From positions 2,852,001-2,916,000 of the forward strand of contig NZ_CP053840.1 of NCBI RefSeq assembly GCF_013201665.1: a DNA stretch of 64,000 nucleotides, in the 5' to 3' direction. Within the stretch, counting starts at the first letter, position 1. Each line of letters begins with the position of its first letter. Below are positions 43,887-53,028 of this stretch, in pieces. The translations under genes and the position numbers were made by a program. Under the pieces are notes generated by a model, which had not been told where the DNA came from, searched no databases, and worked only from the letters and a program-made list of their open reading frames with translations. Source of the DNA: Arcobacter venerupis (GTDB lineage: Bacteria > Campylobacterota > Campylobacteria > Campylobacterales > Arcobacteraceae).

Positions 43887-44893
43887 ATTTGATTTAAAGC
43901 CTTTTGTAAAATCTCATTTGCACTTGAACTTTTCACTGCAATTCTTACAAATCTTTCGTTTAAATAATCAAAATTTGAGCAATCTCTAACCATTATTTTA
44001 TAAGGTTTTAGTAATTCTTGGAACTCTTTTGCACTTAGATTTTTTAGTTTTATAAGCAGATAATTTGCGCTACTTTCAAAAATCTCTTCCACTAAAGTTG
44101 AGTTTTTCAAGATATTTTCTAACTCAATTTTATTTTTTATATTTATAGCTTTTGAAATATTTTTAAAAAGTTTATCATCTAATGCTGCTTGTAAATAGTT
44201 TGAATCAAACTGTGAGAGCTTCCACATTGGTTCAAATCTTTTTAGTTTTTGTATATTTTCTTTTGTTGAAACTATTGTTCCAACTCTTATTCCTGCACTT
44301 GAATAAAACTTTGTCATTGATTTTAAAATATACAATTTATCGTAAGTTTCTAGATATTTTATAGCGCTTGGTTTATCACAAAAATCCAAAAAGCTCTCAT
44401 CTATTAAAATAGTACAAGATTTTTCTATCCAAGTTGTCATCAGCTCTTCTAAATCATAGTATTTTCCATCGGGAGTTGAAGGATTTACAAAAATCACCAA
44501 AGAATTTTCTTTTACATTTTCATTGATATTCTCAAATCTGTTTATTGTATTTAGTTCATATCCAAAATTTAAAGAGGCTTTTTTATACTCCAAATATGCA
44601 GGTGAATAAATAGTACAAGTTTGTAAAGACAAATGTTTAAATAAAGTAAAAATCGCACTACTTCCACCGTTAAAAAGCTCAATTTGAGAAGTCTCAACTC
44701 CATAATTTAAAGCTATTTTTTCATACAACTTATCATAAGTTGGATACGATGAAATATCTAAAGTGTTAAAATCAATATTTATTTGTGGTTTTACAAAATT
44801 TATATTTGAAGATAAATCTATTATTTCACTTACATTACAACCCAAATCAAAGGCAAATTTTTCTATTTGTCCACCATGTTCAAATGTTTTCAT
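43880..44893 (-). CDS. cobD: L-threonine-O-3-phosphate decarboxylase
   Basis: 337 residues, a PLP fold type I enzyme related to aminotransferases. HGG near the N-terminus, NGGSSAI, FVNPSTPDGKYY, and the PLP lysine Lys195 in SMTKFYSSAGIRVG. CobD makes the aminopropanol phosphate that CbiB attaches to cobyric acid. It overlaps cobS by four bases. Confidence 0.9.
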   Translation of the reverse strand: MKTFEHGGQIEKFAFDLGCNVSEIIDLSSNINFVKPQINIDFNTLDISSYPTYDKLYEKIALNYGVETSQIELFNGGSSAIFTLFKHLSLQTCTIYSPAYLEYKKASLNFGYELNTINRFENINENVKENSLVIFVNPSTPDGKYYDLEELMTTWIEKSCTILIDESFLDFCDKPSAIKYLETYDKLYILKSMTKFYSSAGIRVGTIVSTKENIQKLKRFEPMWKLSQFDSNYLQAALDDKLFKNISKAINIKNKIELENILKNSTLVEEIFESSANYLLIKLKNLSAKEFQELLKPYKIMVRDCSNFDYLNERFVRIAVKSSSANEILQKALNQIC

Positions 44894-45636
44894 AATATTA
44901 TCGCTAGTCCTATATTTAAAAGTATTAATTCTGTGTGTTCAAGGGTAAAACCTAAACAATCTCCATTTACAAAACCAAACTTGTTGTTTAAAATTTTTAA
45001 AATAAAATAAAAACTCAAAAGTGATATTCCAAATAAAACTAAAACATTTGAGCCAATAAAAAATGCAATAATTACATAAAGCAAAGCAAAGATTTTTAGT
45101 TGAAATATTCCAGAGTTTGCAAAAGCCAAAGATAAAAAACTATCTTTACTAAATTTAAAATATCCAAGTAAATAAATCAAGTTAAGTCTTGAAAAAATGC
45201 AAACAATCAAAAATAAAGCATATTGTTTTTCATATAAAACATAAGTGATAATTCCAACTTTTAATAAAACAAAAGCAACACCATACAAAGCTCCAATTGC
45301 TCCAATAGTTGATTCTTTCATGATTTTATAGGCATCTTTTCCACTATATGAAGCAAACCAAGCATCAACCACGTCGATTATTGCTTCTGTGTGAATAAAT
45401 CCATAAAGTGCTAGATATACAACGGCACAAACAAAGGCAGAATATAAAGGATTAAAAAACTCATTTAAACCTAGATTTAATCCAATTACAAGTGAAGCTA
45501 AAATCGCTCCCACAAGTGGCAGCATTACTAAAGTATATTTGTAAGTTTCGTTGTTTATTTCCATGTTTTTAACAAATACTGGAATTATAGAAAAATATGA
45601 AAGAGCGAATAAAAAGGCATTTAATATCTGTTTCAT
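44890..45636 (-). CDS. cobS: Adenosylcobinamide-GDP ribazoletransferase
   Basis: 248 residues, about six or seven transmembrane helices. The family's metal-binding region is present as HTEAIIDVVDAWFASYSGKD, where other members have HLDGLADTADG, so it is diverged but keeps the acidic residues. IMKESTIGAIGALYG follows. It joins alpha-ribazole to GDP-cobinamide in the membrane. Start and end overlap its neighbours by four bases. Confidence 0.88.
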   Translation of the reverse strand: MKQILNAFLFALSYFSIIPVFVKNMEINNETYKYTLVMLPLVGAILASLVIGLNLGLNEFFNPLYSAFVCAVVYLALYGFIHTEAIIDVVDAWFASYSGKDAYKIMKESTIGAIGALYGVAFVLLKVGIITYVLYEKQYALFLIVCIFSRLNLIYLLGYFKFSKDSFLSLAFANSGIFQLKIFALLYVIIAFFIGSNVLVLFGISLLSFYFILKILNNKFGFVNGDCLGFTLEHTELILLNIGLAIIL

Positions 45637-46130
45637 TTTAATCTTCTTTCAATTCCATATTTTACCTCATAAACTTCATCACAAAGTTTTGCTAACTCTT
45701 GGCCGATTAGTCCTGAAAAATCCACAAATCTTCGTGATTCTTTATCAAGGGGAATTATTCCACAAGAGACATCATTTAAAATAAAAATGATATTTGTTTC
45801 TATTTGGCAAATCTTTTGCAGTTGAATTTTTAAAGCTTCTTCACTATTTTCAAGATTATTAAAAAGCCACATAGAGACACAATCAATCAAATATGTTTTA
45901 TTTGATTCTACAATTTTTACTAAATCTTTTGGCTCTTCGATTGTATAAAAATTTTCTTCTCTTTCATTTATATGTTTATTGATTCTATCTTGCATAGAAT
46001 CATCACCAAAAGAGTTATCATAAGTTGCCACATAATATGGTTTTTCATTTTCTGATAATTCTAAAGCTTTTTTGATTCCAGCTTTTGTTTTTCCTGATTT
46101 TTGTCCACCAAAATAAAATACTTTCATCAT
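45633..46130 (-). CDS. cobU: Adenosylcobinamide kinase/guanylyltransferase
   Basis: 165 residues. P-loop FGGQKSGKT (7-15), HINEREENF with the His that is guanylylated in the family, LIDCVSMWLFN, and NDVSCGIIPLDKESRRFVD. It phosphorylates and guanylylates adenosylcobinamide. It overlaps both marC and cobS by four bases. Confidence 0.93.
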   Translation of the reverse strand: MMKVFYFGGQKSGKTKAGIKKALELSENEKPYYVATYDNSFGDDSMQDRINKHINEREENFYTIEEPKDLVKIVESNKTYLIDCVSMWLFNNLENSEEALKIQLQKICQIETNIIFILNDVSCGIIPLDKESRRFVDFSGLIGQELAKLCDEVYEVKYGIERRLK

Positions 46131-46726
46131 AATCCTAAAAAGTTTTTAATACCAGTAAATACAATTTGAGCTGAAAGTGCAGCTAAAAATAGACCTGTGA
46201 TTTTTGAAATCACTAAAAGTCCTTGTTTTCCAATAATTTTTTCAATAATACTAGAGCTATAAAGCATGAATCCTATTACTAAAACAGCACAAACAAGAGC
46301 TAAACTTCCCATTATCAGTGAAGAAGTATCTTCAAAAGTTGCTCCCATTACAAGTAAAATACCAATCGTTCCAGGTCCTATTGTAACTGGAATTGCAAGG
46401 GGAACTACTGCTAGTTGAGAAATATCTTTATCCCCCACTTTTCCACTATCTTTGTTACCTTTGATTAAGTCAACTGCTGATAAAAATAGTAATGCACCTG
46501 CACCTATTCTAAAAGCATCAAGAGTTATTCCAAAAACTGAAAAAATATGTTTTCCAAAAAATAGCAAAACTAAAGTCATAACAACAACAGAGATTGTAAC
46601 TTTTATGGCTAGTGCTTTTCTCTCTTTTGGTGTGGCATCATTTGTAACCGTTAAAAAAACTGACAACACAAAAAATGGTGTCATAATAAAAAACATTTTT
46701 AAAAATGTTGAAATAAAAATATCCAT
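46127..46726 (-). CDS. MarC-family membrane protein
   Basis: 199 residues with six transmembrane helices and the family signatures FRIGAGALLFLSAVDLI and PLAIPVTIGPGTIGILLVMG. MarC proteins have no proven transport activity. It lies between cobT and cobU with overlapping starts, so it is transcribed with the cobalamin genes, which may hint at a linked role or just be a passenger. Confidence 0.9.
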   Translation of the reverse strand: MDIFISTFLKMFFIMTPFFVLSVFLTVTNDATPKERKALAIKVTISVVVMTLVLLFFGKHIFSVFGITLDAFRIGAGALLFLSAVDLIKGNKDSGKVGDKDISQLAVVPLAIPVTIGPGTIGILLVMGATFEDTSSLIMGSLALVCAVLVIGFMLYSSSIIEKIIGKQGLLVISKITGLFLAALSAQIVFTGIKNFLGL

Positions 46727-46730
46727 TAAA

Positions 46731-47795
46731 TTATCCTAAAAAACTTTCGATTTTTTTTGTTAATTCTTCTTTTGTTATACCATTAATTGTTGCGTAACAT
46801 AAAGCGCCACCACAACCAACTCCCTCTTTTGCTTCACCTTGATCATAAAGTTTAAGTGCTGGATGATTTGATAAACTAAAATCAAAATCACTTGCATAGG
46901 CATTTATAGAAAAATCTAGTTGTTCTAAAAGTGCTTTAATATTTGAGTTTTCATCTTTATTTATCCATTTTGTGGTACTTAGTGCAAGATTTGAAGAGTC
47001 TATAACTCCATCCATACTTCTTAAAACTGAATTTACCACAAGTAAAACAGCAGCCATTTGAGTTCCACCAGCAAGAACGATTTTTAGATTATTTGCTCTA
47101 CTTCCAAGTATAAATCCAGCATTAAAAATAATCATATTATCGCTTACACTTGAAAGAATCTCAAATAAATCACCATTTAAATCAACTCTTTTTAAAGCTT
47201 TTTCTATTGTTTGATTTTTTATATCACTTGGATTATCTTTATATGAACTTGAGAAATATCCCTCACACTCATAACTCAAAGCTTTTGCTGTTGCATTTGC
47301 TGTTGTTGTTCCTGCTGGAATTGATTCTGCTAAAATTACATAATCATCAGAAGTCTGATAAGATTGACCAAACTCAATACCTTTTTGAAAAACTTCTAAG
47401 GCAGGTATTTTTGCTCCATCATCAATTCTTCCACTAGGCTTTATATTAAAGTTATGAATCTTAAAATAATTAATTTGTGGTAGAACCTCTAAGCCTAAAT
47501 TTAATACTTCTATATTTGAATATGGTTTTAATTCATACACTGCTCTTGTAATTAGTGCAGGGGTTGGAACACCCTTTGGAGTTTGTGCAATATCTGGCAT
47601 TGAACGCACTTGTTTTGTACATAAAAACTCAGCATCCAACGTTGGTGTTAAATATAATTTTCCAGGGATTCCTGCTTGGGAAATATTGGGGATTTCGCAA
47701 GTTTTTGTAACACTTGCACTTAATAAAAATGTAGCTTTTTTACCTCTTAGAAACTCTAAAAAATCTACGCTTCCTAAAATCGTTTCAAAGTTCAT
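46731..47795 (-). CDS. cobT: Nicotinate-nucleotide:dimethylbenzimidazole phosphoribosyltransferase-like
   Basis: 354 residues. LPQINYFKIHNF, AESIPAGTTTANATAKAL, VLAGGTQMAAVLLV and the late KEGVGCGGALCYA (catalytic Glu) are seen. It resembles the archaeal/cyanobacterial CobT-like group more than enterobacterial CobT. It makes alpha-ribazole phosphate for the lower ligand of cobalamin. First gene of the run cobT-marC-cobU-cobS-cobD-transglutaminase. Confidence 0.88.
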   Translation of the reverse strand: MNFETILGSVDFLEFLRGKKATFLLSASVTKTCEIPNISQAGIPGKLYLTPTLDAEFLCTKQVRSMPDIAQTPKGVPTPALITRAVYELKPYSNIEVLNLGLEVLPQINYFKIHNFNIKPSGRIDDGAKIPALEVFQKGIEFGQSYQTSDDYVILAESIPAGTTTANATAKALSYECEGYFSSSYKDNPSDIKNQTIEKALKRVDLNGDLFEILSSVSDNMIIFNAGFILGSRANNLKIVLAGGTQMAAVLLVVNSVLRSMDGVIDSSNLALSTTKWINKDENSNIKALLEQLDFSINAYASDFDFSLSNHPALKLYDQGEAKEGVGCGGALCYATINGITKEELTKKIESFLG

Positions 47796-47866
47796 TTGAA
47801 CCCTCTTTTGTAATTTTTAAGAAGTATAACAAATCTTATATAAAGTCCTAGTTTTATCAACTTCTA

Positions 47867-48526
47867 TTAATAAAACATTCTATTAATATTCAATACATAC
47901 CCTATTCCACCTTGAGAAACAATAGTCTCTTCTGGAAGTTTTTTTCTTAATCTTTTGATTAGTGCTCGTATATTTTCATTTGTAGTTAAATCACCTTCCC
48001 AAACATATTGTTCTATTTGTTCAAAAGTTATAATTTTTTCTAAATTTTTTGAGAATAAATTAAAAAGTAAAATCTCTTTTTTTGCTAGTTTTATCTCTTC
48101 ATTTTTTTCATCAAATAATTTTTCTTTATCTATTTTATAAATATAATTATTTGGAAGTTTTAAACTATCATCATTTTTTTTACATAATTTATCTAATTTC
48201 AATGCTAATTCATAAATGTAAAAAGGTTTTTTTAAATATTCATCACAACCTTTTATATAAGCATCTTTGATAGTTTCAAGCTCGACATTTGCGCTGATTA
48301 CAATAGCGGGAGTTTTAGTGTCCATAACTCTTAATTCTTTTAGTAATGTTAAACCATCAATTCCAGGAACATTTATATCAAATATAAAACAATCGTATCC
48401 ATTATAAATAGATTCTAGTGCTTTTTTACCATCGTCAAACCAATCAACCTTATAATTCTTCTCTTCAAGTGCTTCTATAATCAAACTTGATAATCTTTTA
48501 TTATCTTCTAGTAACAATATTTTCAT
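47867..48526 (-). CDS. OmpR-family response regulator 1
   Basis: 219 residues: receiver (MKILLLEDN start; phospho-acceptor in FIFDINVPGIDGL; Lys in YLKKPFYIYEL) and a winged-helix output domain (NIRALIKRLRKKLPEETIVS, GIGYVLN). The ATG at 48526 follows the kinase stop by one base; a TTG at 48538 is the alternative. It pairs with the kinase upstream and is closely similar to the regulator at 52378-53028. Confidence 0.92.
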   Translation of the reverse strand: MKILLLEDNKRLSSLIIEALEEKNYKVDWFDDGKKALESIYNGYDCFIFDINVPGIDGLTLLKELRVMDTKTPAIVISANVELETIKDAYIKGCDEYLKKPFYIYELALKLDKLCKKNDDSLKLPNNYIYKIDKEKLFDEKNEEIKLAKKEILLFNLFSKNLEKIITFEQIEQYVWEGDLTTNENIRALIKRLRKKLPEETIVSQGGIGYVLNINRMFY

Positions 48527-48527
48527 A

Positions 48528-50714
48528 TTAACTTTCAACCTTATTTATAAGAGATATTAAAATATTTGCGCCAGTATGACATTTTATAGCTTCTATTTTG
48601 CCATTCATCTTATCTTCGATTATTAATTTCACCATGTATAATCCAAATCCATCACCATTTTTTTTACTTGTAAAAAATGGTTCAAAGATTCTTTCTAAGT
48701 TTTCTTCTTTGATTCCAATACCATTATCTTTTATACTTAATATTGTTTTATTATCTTGTGATTTAATTTCAATAGTTATTAATCCTTCAAATTCTTCTGT
48801 TTGTCTTCTTTTTAAAATACTATCTCTACTATTATTTATAATACTTAATATTGTTTGTTTAAATTCATTTGGATAACCATAAATATTAAATCTTTTATTA
48901 TCTTCATAGCTTACTTCAATTTTAATATAATTATATTTTATGTTATGCTCAACAACTCTAAGAAGTTCATCCATGGCTGAATTTACATCAAATTCACTTT
49001 TTATTAAAGAGGGTTTTATAAAACTTCTGAAATCATCTATTGTTTTTGTCATATATTGAACTTGTGTCATTATTTCATTAACAAACTCTTGATTATCTTC
49101 TTTAGTAAACTCCTTTTTATTCTTTTTATATAATAACTCTTGTGCAATTGTAGAAATTTCAATTAATGGTGCTTTCCATTGGTGAGCAATGGAAGTCATC
49201 ATTTCTCCAATTTCAGATAACTTTGAACGTTGTATTATAAACTGTTCATTTTTTTTTCTTTGATTTTCTAATTTTTTTAATTGTGTTAAATCTGAAACAA
49301 TTGTTACGACTCCTGCTTCTTCATTATTTTTATTAAAATATTTTCTTCTTCTTATTAAAGCATCAACTTTTCTATGTTTGAAATTTAAAATTGTTTCCAT
49401 TTCTTCAACAAATTCATTCTCATCATTTACCTTTTCAAAAAGTTCAGGTATAACTTTTTTTATGTCATAACCAATAATATTTTCTTTTGATAAATCTAAT
49501 AGTCTGCATAAAGAGTCATTACAACCTAAAATCTTATTATCATTACTTTTCCAATAAACGGCACCTTTGATATTATTAAGTAAAACACTATCTAGTTTAT
49601 TTTGTTCAATTAGTTTTATTTCTAATCCTATTCTTTTTGTGATATTGACAATAAGTCCAATAATTAAAAGAATAAATAGTGGTATTAATATAAAAGTACT
49701 ATCAATAAATTCTCGATTTTCTTCAAAGAAATTCTTTGGTTTATTTAATACAGTTGCTAAAAGTGGTATTGAAGAAGAATTTAAATTAAATTTTTCTAAT
49801 ACATTATAATCAAAATAATATTTTGAAACTGGCTTACTAATTGGTATTAAATAAGGTTCTTTACCATCTAAAATTTCTATTGTTTTTTGTGCAGCTAAAA
49901 AACCTTGCTCAAAAGGATCAACAACAATTCCACCAATTACACCTTCATTCAAATGTATTTTATTCGTTGCAAAAACTGGATATTTTGATGATTTAAAAAG
50001 TGTACGTAATTGACTATATGGTATATATTTATTATTTTTATCCCTATATAGACTTGTAAATAATACCGCACTATTAGGAGGAAGAGAATTTATTTTTTCG
50101 CTAATTGTATCTATATCTATTTGATTATCAAAAATAATTTTAAATTTATTTTTAAACTTATGTATCTCTTCTAAAATTTGATTTTTAATTGCTTCTGAAG
50201 AAAAAGATTCATCACTTATAATATATAAGGTATTTAAATCTTTAATTGTTTTACTAATAAGATTTATATTCTTTTCAATTTCTTTGTATTCAACTACACC
50301 TGTTACATATTTCTTCTGATTAGTTGGGATTATCTTTTCATTAAAATTTTCAACTCCACAAAATACTATTGGCGAATTATTAAAAATATCTTCATGATGT
50401 GATAGTGCAAATTCAAAGGCATAATTATCTGCTGTTATAACTACTGCGTATTTTCTATTTGAAAACTTTTTTTTATATAAAGATAATAGATTATCAAAAT
50501 AGTCATTTGTATCAATTTTTTTACTATCCATACTTTCAATAGTTAACTCATATTCTGGATATTTATCTAAAATATCTTGAATACCTTTTGTAATATTATC
50601 ACTCCATTTTAGTCCATTATTATATGAATGCAAAAGCAGTATTTCATTATTTGATGACGAATATAAAGAAGACATAAACAGTATAAAAAATATTATTAAT
50701 TTCATTTTGACCAT
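48528..50714 (-). CDS. Histidine kinase 1 with periplasmic binding-protein sensor
   Basis: 728 residues. Signal/transmembrane start, then a periplasmic ABC-substrate-binding-like sensor (about 22-310: ILLLHSYNNGLKWSDN, FCGVENFNEKII, LNEGVIGGIVVDPFEQGF), a transmembrane helix (about 345-365), a PAS domain, and a kinase with H box SIAHQWKAPLIEIS, N box SIINNSRDSI and G boxes DNGIGIKEENL and GDGFGLYMV. A paralogue lies at 53025-55229. Context suggests sensing of a carboxylate or related nutrient. Confidence 0.9.
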   Translation of the reverse strand: MVKMKLIIFFILFMSSLYSSSNNEILLLHSYNNGLKWSDNITKGIQDILDKYPEYELTIESMDSKKIDTNDYFDNLLSLYKKKFSNRKYAVVITADNYAFEFALSHHEDIFNNSPIVFCGVENFNEKIIPTNQKKYVTGVVEYKEIEKNINLISKTIKDLNTLYIISDESFSSEAIKNQILEEIHKFKNKFKIIFDNQIDIDTISEKINSLPPNSAVLFTSLYRDKNNKYIPYSQLRTLFKSSKYPVFATNKIHLNEGVIGGIVVDPFEQGFLAAQKTIEILDGKEPYLIPISKPVSKYYFDYNVLEKFNLNSSSIPLLATVLNKPKNFFEENREFIDSTFILIPLFILLIIGLIVNITKRIGLEIKLIEQNKLDSVLLNNIKGAVYWKSNDNKILGCNDSLCRLLDLSKENIIGYDIKKVIPELFEKVNDENEFVEEMETILNFKHRKVDALIRRRKYFNKNNEEAGVVTIVSDLTQLKKLENQRKKNEQFIIQRSKLSEIGEMMTSIAHQWKAPLIEISTIAQELLYKKNKKEFTKEDNQEFVNEIMTQVQYMTKTIDDFRSFIKPSLIKSEFDVNSAMDELLRVVEHNIKYNYIKIEVSYEDNKRFNIYGYPNEFKQTILSIINNSRDSILKRRQTEEFEGLITIEIKSQDNKTILSIKDNGIGIKEENLERIFEPFFTSKKNGDGFGLYMVKLIIEDKMNGKIEAIKCHTGANILISLINKVES

Positions 50715-50837
50715 TTCAATATTGATTTAATACTATTTTAGCAGATTTTTTATTGAGAGTTTATTGAAGAGGGACAAGAGAGTAAAAAATACCCTCTTGT
50801 ATTTATTCTAATTTTATTAAAAGTTTATATTCACTTG

Positions 50838-52244
50838 TTATATAAAGATTAACGAACCTATAATTATAGCAGCTAAATATATACCTCCAAATATTAGTCC
50901 AAGGAACCACCATCTACCTTGTGAAATATATCCAGCACCATACCAAATTGGAGAAGGACCTGTTCCATAAGGAGTTATAATTCCCATAACCCCTAAACTA
51001 CCTGCAAGAAGAATACTAAAAGGTATTATTTGTTCTGGTGTTAATAGTTTTACAGCAATTGCTAAGAAAATTGGCATCAATGCTGTTGTATGAGCAGTTG
51101 AACTTGCAAAGAAATAATGTATAACATAGAACAGTACTAACATTGAAATAATTAATGCTGTTGGAGTCATATTCATTAAATATGGTTCAGCTGTATTTCC
51201 AACCCAAGTTAACACTCCAACTTTTTGAAGTCCAGATGCCATAGCAACTAATGAAGCAAACCAAATAAAAACATTAAACGCAGCTTTATTTGAAATAACA
51301 TCATCCCAAGAAATTATGTTTGCAAGAACCATTACACATACAATTGCAATTGCAGCTGTAGTTGAATCCATATTAAATGATTTTCCAAATATCCAAAGAA
51401 CTAAAGCTAATACTGCAAGTCCTGCCATTAAATACTCTTTTGCAGTAACTGATCCTAATTTTTTCAACTCTTCAGCTGCCCAAGCTGGAGCTTCAGGAGA
51501 TTTTTTTTGAGTTGGTGGATACACAACATATACTAACCAAGGAGTTAATAAAAACAATGGAATCATTAAAGGTAACATAATACTTGCCCATGCAGACCAA
51601 GAAATTACATTTCCTGTACCTTTTGCAATTAAATCAACTGCAAGTAAGTTAGGTGCAAGTGCTGTTAAGAACATTGAACTTGTAACACAAGTAATTGCAA
51701 TAGCTACCCATGAAATATATGAACCTAATTTTCTAGGGTCATGATCAGGAGTTGAATCAAAAATCAAAGGGATATTACTTGCAATTGGGAAAATAGTTCC
51801 AGCACTTCTTGCAGTATTTGATGGCATAAATGGTGCTAAAATTAAATCTGAAAAAGCAACCGCGTAACCAAGACCAAGTGAACTTTTTCCCATATATTTA
51901 ATCATAATAAGAGAAATTCTTCTTCCTAAACCAGTTTTTTTGTATCCAAGTGCAAACATAAATGCAGCAAAGATAAGCCAAATTACAGTATTAGAAAATC
52001 CAGATAAGGCCCAAGCGATATTATCTTTTGCTGAATTACCCATCAAACCTAAAACAGCAGTTAGTGAAATCCCCACCATACCTATCAATGCAGCTGGAAC
52101 TGGCTCAATAACAAGCCCTACAACTACTGCAAAAAATATAGCAAGAAAATGCCATGCGTTCGCACTTAAACCTTCTGGTGCTGGTAAGAACCAGAATACT
52201 ATCAACACCGCAATGGGGATAATATATTTAACCATTTGTGACAT
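50838..52244 (-). CDS. DASS-family (CitT/TtdT-like) anion transporter
   Basis: 468 residues with about twelve transmembrane helices. The DASS (SLC13) signatures APFMPSNTARSAGTIFPI and FFASSTAHTTALMPIF (SNT-type substrate motifs), followed by GIITPYGTGPSPIW, place it with citrate, tartrate or succinate antiporters. It is bracketed by two kinase/regulator pairs, so it is the probable target of one or both. AAGGAGACAT precedes the ATG. Confidence 0.92.
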   Translation of the reverse strand: MSQMVKYIIPIAVLIVFWFLPAPEGLSANAWHFLAIFFAVVVGLVIEPVPAALIGMVGISLTAVLGLMGNSAKDNIAWALSGFSNTVIWLIFAAFMFALGYKKTGLGRRISLIMIKYMGKSSLGLGYAVAFSDLILAPFMPSNTARSAGTIFPIASNIPLIFDSTPDHDPRKLGSYISWVAIAITCVTSSMFLTALAPNLLAVDLIAKGTGNVISWSAWASIMLPLMIPLFLLTPWLVYVVYPPTQKKSPEAPAWAAEELKKLGSVTAKEYLMAGLAVLALVLWIFGKSFNMDSTTAAIAIVCVMVLANIISWDDVISNKAAFNVFIWFASLVAMASGLQKVGVLTWVGNTAEPYLMNMTPTALIISMLVLFYVIHYFFASSTAHTTALMPIFLAIAVKLLTPEQIIPFSILLAGSLGVMGIITPYGTGPSPIWYGAGYISQGRWWFLGLIFGGIYLAAIIIGSLIFI

Positions 52245-52272
52245 AATGTCTCCTTTTTATTTATTATTCCAA

Positions 52273-52333
52273 ATTATAAACCCCTTGGTGGGATATAAAT
52301 GAGACTTTTTGCATGACATTAGTAAGACTTTTT
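52273..52333 (-). promoter_or_regulatory. Promoter and regulator-like repeats of the DASS gene
   Basis: The reverse strand has TATAAT (52273-52278), about 29 bases from the start. Upstream of its -35 position AAAAAGTCT occurs twice (plus-strand AGACTTTTT at 52302-52310 and 52325-52333), 23 bases apart, two helical turns. This fits tandem binding by an OmpR-type regulator such as either of the two encoded nearby. Confidence 0.5.
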
Positions 52334-52377
52334 CTAATTTTGGCAGAAAAAAATGAAGTAATTGATAAGGATTATTA

Positions 52378-53028
52378 CTATTTTTCTATATTATTCATAG
52401 AATAACCTATTCCTTTTACTATTTTGATAGAATTTTCAGGTATTTTTTTTCTTAATCTTTTTACTAAAGCTCTAACATTTATTAAATTTGTTTCTTCTCC
52501 TTCCCATACATAATCTTCTATTTCATCAAAACTAAAAACTCTATGAATATCTTTAACTAATAATTCTAAAAATAAAATCTCTTTTTTTGCAAGCCTTACT
52601 TGCTCTGTTCCTTTCATTAAAAATTGTTTGTTATAATCAAATATAAAACCTTCACCAAAATCTATTAAAGTATTTTTTATTTTGCAAAGTTTTTGAACTT
52701 TTTGAACCAATTCGTACATAAAAAAAGGTTTTTTCAAATAGTCATTACATCCTATTTCATAAGATTTTTGTATTTTTTCTAAATCATGATTAGAACTAAT
52801 AATAATAACAGGTACATCTTTGTAGTAACTTCTTACATATTCCAAAATAGATATTCCATCTAAATTTGGTACATTTATATCTAAAATAAAACAACCATAA
52901 CCATTTACAATCATTTCTAAAGCTTTTTCACCATCATCAACGGTATCAACTCTATACATATTTTTTGTTAAAACTTGTTTCATTAAATTACATAATCTTT
53001 CATTATCTTCTAATATTAATATTTTCAT
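52378..53028 (-). CDS. OmpR-family response regulator 2
   Basis: 216 residues, paralogous to the regulator at 47867-48526: MKILILEDNERLC, FILDINVPNLDG, YLKKPFFMYELV, winged helix NVRALVKRLRKKIPENSI and GIGYSMN. It overlaps the kinase stop by four bases and is the last gene before the DASS promoter on the same strand. Confidence 0.92.
   Translation of the reverse strand: MKILILEDNERLCNLMKQVLTKNMYRVDTVDDGEKALEMIVNGYGCFILDINVPNLDGISILEYVRSYYKDVPVIIISSNHDLEKIQKSYEIGCNDYLKKPFFMYELVQKVQKLCKIKNTLIDFGEGFIFDYNKQFLMKGTEQVRLAKKEILFLELLVKDIHRVFSFDEIEDYVWEGEETNLINVRALVKRLRKKIPENSIKIVKGIGYSMNNIEK

Noticed and set aside
47150-47437. Leucine-rich forward frame over cobT
   Set aside because: Antisense shadow of an AT-rich reverse-strand gene; composition is nearly only Leu, His and Phe.
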